From positions 1 through 55,848 of the forward strand of contig CAKZXL010000241.1 in the NCBI GenBank assembly GCA_937883885.1: a stretch of DNA of 55,848 nucleotides. The letters are read 5' to 3'. Source of the stretch: an uncultured Aquincola sp. (GTDB taxonomy: Bacteria; Pseudomonadota; Gammaproteobacteria; Burkholderiales; Burkholderiaceae). The notes beneath the pieces were generated by a model. The model was given only the letters and a program-made list of their open reading frames with translations, was not told the origin of the DNA and did no database searches. Position 1 is the first letter of the stretch. Each line of letters begins with the position of its first letter. The position numbers and the translations under genes were made by a program. Positions 1 through 6,539 of this stretch are shown here, in pieces.

Positions 1-119
1 CGTCTCCTTCAGTTGCGTCTGGCTCGTCCAGCCGTATGTGGCTCGGCACACTTCGGTGAGTAACCCACGGATCCGGAGACGAGCCCTTGACGCTCTCACT
101 GAGCGGCCATCATGTCTAG

Positions 120-131
120 GGAAGGTCTGCA
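120..131 (+). repeat. IS5 terminal inverted repeat, left copy, with adjacent CTAG duplication
   Basis: GGAAGGTCTGCA is the exact reverse complement of 4559-4570. The adjacent CTAG at 116-119 is also found just outside the other end. CTAG is itself palindromic, so the repeat reads as 16 bp if it is included. Confidence 0.9.
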
Positions 132-277
132 CAACGCGATGCGGAGTGCCGTTTGAGGTGAATTGATGCTGCGGCGGTGCCTTGAGGTCCGTCATGCCAG
201 CGTGCAGCGCTGCTCTGGAGCCCTTGGGAAGCGCTCAGCGCGCGCCGGCCAGCCTGCCGCGTCCGCTGCGGGCGCAC

Positions 278-720
278 TCATCCCGTGGCTCCCATCAATC
301 GCCTCCGCGCCATCCACAGGTTGCCCAACGCGAACAGCGTGACGATCTGCGCGCTGTTCTTCTTCAGCCCGCGGTAGCGCACCTTCGTGTAGCCGAACTG
401 CCGCTTGAGCACGCGGAACGGGTGCTCGACCTTTGCTCTCACGCTGGCCTTGGCCCGCTCGATTTGCTCGGCGATGAACTGCGGCTCGATGAACGGGTTG
501 AGCTTGCGACGCAGCCCTGGCCTCATGGCGACGTGCCAAGCCGGGCCGGCAGCCTCTGGCCGCTTGTGCACGCCCTGGTAGCCAGCGTCACCGAAGGCGG
601 CCTCTTCCTCGCCGTGCAACAGCGAGCCGGCCTGCGTCACATCGTTGACGCTGGCGGCCGTTCCCACCACGCTGTGCACCAGGCCCGAGTGCGCATCCAC
701 GCCGATATGGGCCTTCATGC
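278..720 (-). pseudogene. IS5-family transposase, C-terminal block
   Basis: This block encodes the second half of the IS5 DDE transposase. It begins at the conserved GMKAHIGVDAHSG stretch and contains the second catalytic Asp in GDAGYQG and the catalytic Glu region in KVEHPFRVLKRQFGY. The reading frame enters directly from IS110 sequence at about 721, so it has no start of its own. Joining 4511-3992, the 6 bp at 2140-2135 and 720-278 gives 969 bp, exactly 323 codons including the stop, and reads QWYFGMKAH across the joints. That exact restoration of frame is strong evidence that the three pieces were once one gene. Confidence 0.9.
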
Positions 721-722
721 CT

Positions 723-736
723 ACAAGGACCTTCCC
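723..736 (+). repeat. IS110/IS1111 subterminal inverted repeat, right-end copy
   Basis: ACAAGGACCTTCCC at 723-736 is the exact reverse complement of 2117-2130. It lies 2 bp inside the inferred element end. Confidence 0.88.
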
Positions 737-795
737 TCCATGCAAGAGCATTTTGCAATCGTCGTTCTCTTGGCCACGTCACACCGGCAACGAAA

Positions 796-930
796 GGGGG
801 ACTGCTCGCCTACAACCGGCCTGGGAGCTGAAGCTCCGGCCCGAATCACAACCGCTCAACAGGTCTCCATCCGAAGTTCGGCATCGCGTACGCGTGCCTC
901 GGAATGAATCGAGTTCACCTGCTGCCGGTC
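796..930 (-). ncRNA. Putative bridge RNA (seekRNA) of the IS110-family element
   Basis: It lies downstream of the transposase stop (994), where IS1111-type elements carry their guide RNA. Reading 5' to 3' on the minus strand there are two modules. Target module: guide TTCATTCC (908-901), hairpin GGCACGCGTACGCGATGCC (898-880), guide ACTTCGG (877-871), closed by AGCAGGT/ACCTGTT. Donor module: guide TTGTGATTC (851-843), hairpin GGAGCT-TC-AGCTCC with GGCC flanks (about 842-816), guide TTGTAGG (815-809). ACTTCGG equals the left half of the insertion site, and TTCATTCC pairs with the right half (GGCATGAA) with one mismatch. TTGTGATTC is the exact complement of the left element end (GAATCACAA) and TTGTAGG equals the right-end junction. 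The outer transcript ends are not determined. Confidence 0.75.
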
Positions 931-993
931 CTACCTGTCGTTGATCCCGATCGTGCAGTTCCGAGAGACGTCGATTGAGTGTCAGCGGGCAAC

Positions 994-2049
994 CTACGCA
1001 ACGCTGGGCAGGAAGGCCTTCGGGATATGGTCTGCCACAAAGCCTTCATTCTTGGTCAGCATGTTCCAGATGATCCTCGCGTGCTTGTTGGCCAGAGCGA
1101 CGAGGGCCTTCCGCCATCCCACCTTGGCTTGCAGATCAAGCAGCCACCTGGATATCCGGTCGCATCGGCGGGGTGCTGTCAGCAGTGCGCTCCTCGCGCC
1201 CATGATCAGCAGCATGCGGATGTATCCGTCCCCGCGCTTAGTGATTCGTCCGAGCTGCGTCTTGCCGCCGGAGCTGCTCTGACTGGGTGTGAGTCCCAGC
1301 CAGGCGGCAAACTGTCTTGAAGTTTTGAAGTCCCGCGCGTCGCCCACGGCAGCAACGAGCGCACTGGCCGTCAGTGGACCCACCCCAGGCAGTTCCATGA
1401 TGCGACGCGCCCGGTCGTCTGCCTTTGCATGCGATCGAATCTCTCGGTCCAGGCTGGCGACATGCTCGTTGATCAAACCCAGGTGCTGCCAGCCAGCCTT
1501 CATTGCCGCGCGAGCGCAAGCCGGCAGATCGTTCGTGGCATCCTCGATCATGTCGGGAATGCGGCTGAGAGCCGCAGTACGCTGGGCAAGGGCTAACCCA
1601 AACTCAGCGAGCAACCCGCGCAGTCGGTTGATCAAGGCAGTGCGCTCCTCGATCCAGCCTTGCCTCATGCGATGCAGTGTCATGACGCCTTGCTGCTGCA
1701 GGCTCTTTGCGGGAACGAACCGCATTGTGGGCCGGCTGGCGGCTTCGCAGATCGCCTCTGCATCCGCGGCATCGTTCTTCCCACTTGGACCGCCCTTGCG
1801 GTAAGGAGCCACGAATTGCGGAGCTATCAACCGAACGGTGTGACCGAACTTCTCGAACTTGCGTGCCCAGTGATGCGCCGTGCTGCATGCCTCCATCGCA
1901 ATCACGCAAGGTGGCAATTGGACGACGAACTCCGCAAGGCGATCCGTCGCTACCGCTCGGCGCAGAACGACACGCTCTCGAGAGTCCACCCCATGCAACT
2001 GGATGACCCGCTTCGCGAGATCCACACCGAGTCTGACGATCTGTTCCAT
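994..2049 (-). CDS. IS110-family transposase (DEDD recombinase)
   Basis: A 351-aa recombinase. The N-terminal RuvC-like domain has Asp10 (GVDLAK), Glu53 (MEACSTAHHW) and Asp93/Asp96 (KNDAADAEAI), the DEDD set. The C-terminal Tnp domain has the serine-rich motif GLTPSQSSSGG at about 252-262, where IS110 enzymes carry their nucleophilic Ser. The start MEQIVRLGVD at 2049 is preferred over upstream in-frame codons because family members begin right at this motif; the upstream frame would run back into IS-end and intron sequence. Known family members use a noncoding RNA to choose target and donor DNA. The gene looks intact, so this may still be an active element. Confidence 0.95.
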   Translation of the reverse strand: MEQIVRLGVDLAKRVIQLHGVDSRERVVLRRAVATDRLAEFVVQLPPCVIAMEACSTAHHWARKFEKFGHTVRLIAPQFVAPYRKGGPSGKNDAADAEAICEAASRPTMRFVPAKSLQQQGVMTLHRMRQGWIEERTALINRLRGLLAEFGLALAQRTAALSRIPDMIEDATNDLPACARAAMKAGWQHLGLINEHVASLDREIRSHAKADDRARRIMELPGVGPLTASALVAAVGDARDFKTSRQFAAWLGLTPSQSSSGGKTQLGRITKRGDGYIRMLLIMGARSALLTAPRRCDRISRWLLDLQAKVGWRKALVALANKHARIIWNMLTKNEGFVADHIPKAFLPSVA

Positions 2050-2116
2050 GGTTGCATCGCTCCACAGTAGATTGAGGACGATCGGGATGGTGACACGCTT
2101 GACACCGGCGCCGCCC

Positions 2117-2130
2117 GGGAAGGTCCTTGT
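2117..2130 (-). repeat. IS110/IS1111 subterminal inverted repeat, left-end copy
   Basis: GGGAAGGTCCTTGT at 2117-2130 is the exact reverse complement of 723-736. It lies 4 bp inside the inferred left end at 2134, an asymmetry typical of subterminal repeats in this group. Confidence 0.88.
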
Positions 2131-2180
2131 GATTCGAAGTGGTGAGTCGGCCGCAGGAACTTCCCCCGCAGCCGCTCGCA

Positions 2181-2214
2181 GAACCGTACGTGACACTCTC
2201 GCGTCATACGGCTC
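2181..2214 (-). ncRNA. Group II intron domain V
   Basis: A 34-nt hairpin just after the maturase stop. It starts GAGCCGTATG and ends CGTACGGTTC, with an AGC triad near its base pairing to the complementary 3' strand. This is the most conserved catalytic element of group II introns. A GC-rich stem that could be domain VI follows at about 2176-2141. Confidence 0.88.
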
Positions 2215-2217
2215 CCG

Positions 2218-3471
2218 TCATCCAACCTGGGTTCCAACCACGCGCCAGTGCGAGAACAGTAGTGGTGCGGCTGCCTGCATCTTGTCCAGCCATCCGGCGC
2301 TCGCCGCCTTACGACGGTGAAGGGCCTTGTACTTTCGTCGGGCCCAACGTTCGAGCGCGCGATCGATGTGCTGGAAGATGCCGAGCATGGCGGTCCTGTA
2401 GAACGCGCCATAGTATTGCCACCACCCCTGTATCACCGGGTTGTAGAGCCGAGCCACTTCGGCCAGCGTCACGTGGGTCTGGCGATTGAGTCGCCAGCGG
2501 CGCACCGCCTGTCGCATCCGCCGCAAGGCATCATCACTGGCCGCCGGCAGGAAGCTCGTGAAGACCTGGTCTTGCTTGCTGTGGGCCTTCCTCGGCCGGA
2601 ACGTGAATCCCAGGAAGGTGAAGCTCACATGCGGGTGCTGCTCGTTGCGGTTGCTGTCCTTGCAGTACACGACCTTCGACTTGTCAGGGTGCATCGTCAG
2701 CCCGCAGTCTGCCAACCGTGACGCGATGGAGCGCATCACGTACTCCGCCTGCTTCCGACTGCGGCAGTGAACCACCGCGTCATCTGCATATCGGGCGAAC
2801 GGGCAGTTCGGACTGGTGCGCTGCATCCAGGTGTCGAAGGCATAGTGCATGAACAGATTCATCAAGATGGGACTGACCACTCCGCCCTGAGGAGTGCCGC
2901 GTTCGCGTGGGACGCGCACGCCACCCTCCGTTTCGAACGGCGCGAGCAGCCACCGTTCGATGTACAGAAGAATCCAGTCTTCTCTGATGTGGGTGCGCAC
3001 CGCCTTCATCAGCAGCGCATGATCGATCTGATCGAAGGCTGCCTTGATATCAAACTCCACGACCCAGTCATATCGCCAGCAGCGTTCACGAGTGACCGCC
3101 ACGGCTTGCTTCGCCGACCTGCCCGGCCGGTACCCGTAAGAGTCCGGATGGAAGATCGGGTCCAGCACTGGCTCGATGAGAAGCTTGACGACGGTCTGCG
3201 CAACACGGTCCGAGACCGTGGGCACGCCCAGCTTGCGCATGCCGCCCGATGCCTTGGGAATCTCTACCTGCTTGACCGGCGGCGGGAAGTACGACCCCGA
3301 CGACATCCGGTTCCACAGCTTGTACAGATTCTTTGACAGGTTCCGCTCGAAGTCGGCGATGGTTTCGTCGTCGACGCCGGCGGCACCCCGGTTGGCCTTC
3401 ACTTGCTGGTATGCCTCCCATACCGTGCGCTTCGCTATGCCGTAAGGTTTCGCCGAGTTCACGCCGCTCAT
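2218..3471 (-). CDS. ltrA: Group II intron reverse transcriptase/maturase
   Basis: A 417-aa intron-encoded protein. The RT fingers/palm include IPKASGGMRKLGVPTVSDRV (about 71-90), the GYRPGRSA motif (113-120), FDIKAAFDQIDH (140-151), GTPQGGVVSPILMN (192-205) and the catalytic YADD box (228-231). The C-terminal maturase X domain contains GWWQYYGAFY. There is no HNH endonuclease domain, so mobility would use an endonuclease-independent route. The stop lies 4 nt before domain V, the usual domain IV position. It should bind and splice its own intron RNA and reverse-transcribe it into target DNA. The frame is intact. Confidence 0.95.
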   Translation of the reverse strand: MSGVNSAKPYGIAKRTVWEAYQQVKANRGAAGVDDETIADFERNLSKNLYKLWNRMSSGSYFPPPVKQVEIPKASGGMRKLGVPTVSDRVAQTVVKLLIEPVLDPIFHPDSYGYRPGRSAKQAVAVTRERCWRYDWVVEFDIKAAFDQIDHALLMKAVRTHIREDWILLYIERWLLAPFETEGGVRVPRERGTPQGGVVSPILMNLFMHYAFDTWMQRTSPNCPFARYADDAVVHCRSRKQAEYVMRSIASRLADCGLTMHPDKSKVVYCKDSNRNEQHPHVSFTFLGFTFRPRKAHSKQDQVFTSFLPAASDDALRRMRQAVRRWRLNRQTHVTLAEVARLYNPVIQGWWQYYGAFYRTAMLGIFQHIDRALERWARRKYKALHRRKAASAGWLDKMQAAAPLLFSHWRVVGTQVG

Positions 3472-3991
3472 CCCCGGAGGTTGGCAGCACTCGTCGGCAG
3501 GATGACGCCGCCCCTTCGCTCCGCCCCCATTGCAGAGGCTTCATCGCTACTACGGGAGGCTCCGCCCCTCTGCCCCAGCATCGGTATTCTTCCTCGTGGT
3601 GTTTGCCACTTGTCATTTCCCTTGGCATCTGGGAAGAGGTTCTCACGTTCCGCACCGAAGCCTGTATTGAGATCATGCCGCCTATACACCGGCTGCCATC
3701 GGGTCCGTAGACAGGTATCGCCCCGATTCGTCCTGAAGCCAATGGTCCACCTCAGTTTTGACAGCGCTTTAGGCATAACGATGCGTCGTCGGACGGTTTG
3801 CTTTCGCTCATCTTCTCAATACGTACCGGCCACCCCTGATGGGATGACTTTCGCCCGGTCGCTCACCACCGCGCCTTTTGAACGCAGCAGCACCGGGTGG
3901 TTTGAAGCCTGCTCCTGCAAGCCGGCTTCGGGAGGCCTACTCCCATCTTCAGTACAGCACCACAGGTCTGCCGCCTGTGTTCGTGACACAC

Positions 3992-4511
3992 ACCACTGGT
4001 TGCCCTTCTTGGCCTGCTTCATCTCCGGGTCGCGCTCGCCTTCGACGTTCTTGGTGGAACTGGGGGCCGCGATCAGCGTGGCGTCGACCACGGTGCCCTT
4101 CTTCATCATCAGGCCCTTGGCCTGCAGGATGTCGTTGACCACCCGCAGCATGTCAGTGGCCAGGTCATGCTTCTCAAGCAGGTGCCGAAAGCGCAGGATC
4201 GTGGTCTCGTCGGGCAGGCGGGTCACACCGTCACCCAGCTTGGCGAACTCCCGGAACACCGGCATGTCGTGCAGCGCTTCTTCCATCGCCGGGTCCGACA
4301 GCGCAAACCATTGCTGCAGATAGTGGATGCGCAGCATGGTCTCGATGCCAAACGGCGGGCGGCCCGTCTTGGCCTTGGGGTAGTAGGGTTGCGCCACCTG
4401 CACCAACGCCGCCCACGGCACCACGCGCTCCATCTCGTCGAGGAACTCGCGCTTGCGCGTCCTCTTGGTCGACAGGTTCAGGCCAAGTCCAAGCTGTTTC
4501 ATGGCTGTCAT
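3992..4511 (-). pseudogene. IS5-family transposase, N-terminal block
   Basis: This block holds the start of the transposase (MTAMKQLGLGL) and the N-terminal half, including the first catalytic Asp in the segment KGTVVDATLIAAPSS. It runs to KKGNQW, where IS5 coding sequence stops and the group II intron begins after the first base of the next codon. Past that point the frame reads intron sequence. In canonical IS5 proteins the next residues are YFGMKAHIG; these are found, displaced, at 2140-2135 and 720 downward. The intron therefore separates the first catalytic Asp from the rest of the catalytic triad. Confidence 0.9.
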
Positions 4512-4558
4512 CGTCGCCCCTTCGGCAGCGTCACGCCAGCCGGATCAGCCCGGGGTTT

Positions 4559-4570
4559 TGCAGACCTTCC
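4559..4570 (-). repeat. IS5 terminal inverted repeat, right copy, with adjacent CTAG duplication
   Basis: TGCAGACCTTCC is the exact reverse complement of 120-131 and is followed by CTAG at 4571-4574. Together with the left copy it fixes both ends of the nested element. Confidence 0.9.
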
Positions 4571-4697
4571 CTAGGCCTCGTTCAACGCCGCTTTGGCCGA
4601 CCGCGCGTACGTCGGTTCAAGCCTCGCGCTATCGGGTCCGATTGCGACGATCGGCATAGCAAGCGCGGGGCACCTGCCCGACGGTAGGGCGCGGCGG

Positions 4698-5486
4698 TCA
4701 GCGAAAGCGCGAGAAGTCAGGCTTGCGCTTCTCCAGGAAGGCGCTGGCGCCCTCCTGCTGCTCGCCGGTCTGGAAGTAGTTGGGCGCCACTTCCTTGATC
4801 AACTCGTTCATGTCGCGGCCCATGATGGGCTGCATGTGGTGGTAGAACGAGCGCTTGACGATGCGCAGGCAGGTCGGACTCAACGAGAGCAGCTCGTCGG
4901 CGTACTTGCGCACTTCCTCGTCGAGCTTCTCCTTGGGCACCACGGAGTTGACCAGACCCCATTCGAGCGCCTGCTGCGCCGTGTAGCGCCGACACAGCAT
5001 CCACAGTTCTCGCGCACGCTTGTGGCCGAGCACGTTGGCTGCATGCGAGACGATGTAGCCGCCCGCCGGCGAGCCCACCCGTGGGCCGTTCTGACCGAAG
5101 ATGGAGTGGTCCGCCGCGATGGTGAAGTCGCAGAAATAGGCGATGTGGTGACCCGCGCCGATGGCGTAGCCGCTGACGCGCGCGATCACCGGCTTGGGGC
5201 ATTCGACGATCAGGCGGTTGAACTTGAAGTCCAGATCCTGCAGGCCACTCTTGCCGCCGCTGCCCTTCTCCCAATTGACGTCGCCGCCGACGCAGAACGC
5301 GCGATCGCCGGTGCCCGCAAGCACGATGACGCCCACCTTGGGATCCGCCGCGGCCTCGGCGAGCAGGCGTTCCATCTCGACGATGTTGTCGCCGGTGAAG
5401 GCATTGAGCTGCTTGGGCCGGTTGATGGTAATGGTGCCGACAAAATCCTTGACGTCGAGATAGACCTCTTTGTCTGACATGCTCAT
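4698..5486 (-). CDS. Crotonase-superfamily protein, MenB/BadI-like
   Basis: A 262-aa crotonase-fold enzyme. The oxyanion loops are at CVGGDVNW and YAIGAGHHIAYF. The segment FGQNGPRVGSPAGGYIVSH, followed by GHKRARELWMLCRRYTAQQALEWGLVN, resembles naphthoate synthase (MenB) and 2-ketocyclohexanecarboxyl-CoA hydrolase (BadI). Those enzymes form or open a ring by Dieckmann-type chemistry, unlike simple hydratases. The C-terminal EKRKPDFSRF is also typical. The start at 5486 or at the second Met (5480) cannot be separated. It is followed upstream by a Bug receptor and an acetoacetyl-CoA synthetase on the same strand. There are no other menaquinone genes, so a ring-cleaving or chain-shortening hydrolase role is more likely than MenB itself; that is inference. 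Confidence 0.8.
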   Translation of the reverse strand: MSMSDKEVYLDVKDFVGTITINRPKQLNAFTGDNIVEMERLLAEAAADPKVGVIVLAGTGDRAFCVGGDVNWEKGSGGKSGLQDLDFKFNRLIVECPKPVIARVSGYAIGAGHHIAYFCDFTIAADHSIFGQNGPRVGSPAGGYIVSHAANVLGHKRARELWMLCRRYTAQQALEWGLVNSVVPKEKLDEEVRKYADELLSLSPTCLRIVKRSFYHHMQPIMGRDMNELIKEVAPNYFQTGEQQEGASAFLEKRKPDFSRFR

Positions 5487-5524
5487 GGATCTCCTGTAAG
5501 GGTTGCGGGAACGGGGGGTAGATT

Positions 5525-6499
5525 TCAGTTGATCCTGATCTGGGCGTCACGGACGATCTTGCCCAGGCGGACCATCTCGGAGCGGATATGCGCCGCGAAT
5601 TCCTCGGGTGTGGAGGTGGTGACCTCGGCGCCGAATGTGGCCATGCGCTCGCGCGTTTCCGGCAGCGCCATCACCTCGATCACCGCTGCGTGCAGGCGTT
5701 CGATCACCGGCCTCGGCGTGCCCGCGGGAGCCAGCAACCCGACCCAGGCCGTGGACTGGAAGCCCGGATAGCCGGACTCGGCCACCGTGGGCAGACCGGG
5801 CAGCACGGCCAGTCGCTTCGGGCTCGTCGTCGCCAGGGCCTTGAGCTTGCCGGCCTTGATCTGCGCAGCCGAGGACGAGACGCTGTCCACAAGCACAGGT
5901 ACCTGGCCGGCGATGACTTCGGCGACCGCCGGCGAACTGCCCTTGTACGGGATGTGCAGCAGATCGATTCCCGCCGCCGCCTTGAACAGTTCGGCCGCCA
6001 GGTGCGTCGACGTACCGTTTCCGGACGAGGCATAGCTGAGCTTGCCCGGTTGCGACTTGGCGAGCGCGACCAGCTCGGCCAAGCTGTTGACCGGCACCGA
6101 AGGATTCACCGAGATGATGTTGGGCACCTCCGCCAGCAGGCTGATGGGTGCGAAGTCGGACACCGGGTCGTAGGCAAGCTTGCCGAACAAGGCCAGGTTG
6201 GCGCCGTGCGTCGCGTTGAAGCCTATGAACAGCGTGTAGCCGTCGGCCGGCGATCGCGCCGCCGCTTCGGCGCCGATGTTGCCGCCGGCGCCACCTTTGT
6301 TGTCGATGACGATCTGCTGGCCCAGCCGGTCCGCCAGGCGCAACGACAGCGTGCGCGCGACGTTGTCCAGCACGCCGGCCGGGGTCGACGGGACGATGAT
6401 GCGCACCGGCTTGTCGGGGTAGCGCGGTTGCGCCCCAACGGTGACGGCGACGACGGCAAGGGCCGCCGCACCCAGGCGGATCTGGCGTATGACGTTCAC
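5525..6499 (-). CDS. Bug/TctC-family periplasmic substrate-binding protein
   Basis: 324 aa with an N-terminal signal peptide (VNVIRQIRLGAAALAVVAVTVGAQ) followed by the family opening YPDKPVRIIVPSTPAGVLDNVAR. It also carries the canonical PADGYTLFIG and GKLSYASSGNGTSTHLAAELF segments. The GTG start at 6499 is chosen because GGAGA lies 8 nt upstream; an ATG at 6535 would add twelve charged residues ahead of the signal peptide. Bug proteins bind carboxylated ligands for tripartite tricarboxylate transporters. No TctA/TctB membrane genes lie nearby, so this is an orphan receptor, as is common in Burkholderiales. The ligand is probably a carboxylic acid feeding the adjacent CoA pathway. Confidence 0.9.
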   Translation of the reverse strand: MNVIRQIRLGAAALAVVAVTVGAQPRYPDKPVRIIVPSTPAGVLDNVARTLSLRLADRLGQQIVIDNKGGAGGNIGAEAAARSPADGYTLFIGFNATHGANLALFGKLAYDPVSDFAPISLLAEVPNIISVNPSVPVNSLAELVALAKSQPGKLSYASSGNGTSTHLAAELFKAAAGIDLLHIPYKGSSPAVAEVIAGQVPVLVDSVSSSAAQIKAGKLKALATTSPKRLAVLPGLPTVAESGYPGFQSTAWVGLLAPAGTPRPVIERLHAAVIEVMALPETRERMATFGAEVTTSTPEEFAAHIRSEMVRLGKIVRDAQIRIN

Positions 6500-6539
6500 T
6501 GTGCGTCTCCTGTGTCGATGCACGGCGTGGAACACCGCA

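Larger units (their letters stand above)
721..2134 (-). mobile_element. IS110-family (IS1111-type) insertion sequence inside the IS5 transposase gene
   Basis: This element of about 1414 bp holds a DEDD transposase and subterminal 14-bp inverted repeats. It has no target duplication beyond an ambiguous single G/C. Subterminal inverted repeats and a noncoding tail downstream of the transposase are features of the IS1111 subgroup. Left end (transposase side): AATCACAAGGACC, reading from 2134 downward. Right end: GGTCCTTGTAG, ending at 721. Removing it rejoins ACTTCG to GCATGAAG, the conserved IS5 codons for F-G-M-K. It sits 6 bp outside the 3' end of the group II intron. Confidence 0.88.
2141..3991 (-). 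mobile_element. Group II intron inserted in the IS5 transposase gene
   Basis: A retroelement of about 1.85 kb on the minus strand. The 5' end is set at GTGTGTCACG (3991 downward), matching the GUGYG start of group II introns. A domain V of standard form lies at 2214-2181, with a candidate domain VI at about 2176-2141. The maturase/reverse transcriptase is encoded between. With these borders the exons join as CAG-TGG-TAC-TTC-GGC (Q-W-Y-F-G), the exact IS5 consensus. The last intron bases read ACC rather than the usual AY ending, so the 3' border could shift by one or two bases. Splicing could in principle have kept the host transposase functional before the IS110 insertion. Confidence 0.88.
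120..4570 (-). mobile_element. IS5-family insertion sequence, interrupted by two further elements
   Basis: The element is bounded by perfect 12-bp inverted repeats, GGAAGGTCTGCA at 120-131 and its complement at 4559-4570. Each is flanked outside by CTAG (116-119 and 4571-4574), which fits the 4-bp YTAR-type target duplication of the IS5 group; GGAAGG is also the usual IS5-group tip. Subtracting the group II intron (about 1851 bp) and the IS110-family insertion (about 1414 bp) from the 4451-bp span leaves about 1186 bp, the normal IS5 size. The transposase gene lies on the minus strand and is split into two blocks. The element is immobile as it stands unless helped in trans, because the IS110 insertion in the coding region cannot be spliced out. 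Confidence 0.92.

Noticed and set aside
871..884. The string CCGAAGTTCGGCAT as a single contiguous target guide in the IS110 noncoding RNA
   Set aside because: It matches both strands of the target, but its right part (GGCAT) is better explained as the 3' arm of the GGCA-CGCG hairpin. A separate 5' guide (TTCATTCC) gives the same guide-hairpin-guide layout as the donor module.
3591..3905. EBS1 candidates (ACCACC, ACCACG) pairing with the 5' exon end CAGTGGT
   Set aside because: Short matches with mismatches; without folding domain I they cannot be told from chance.
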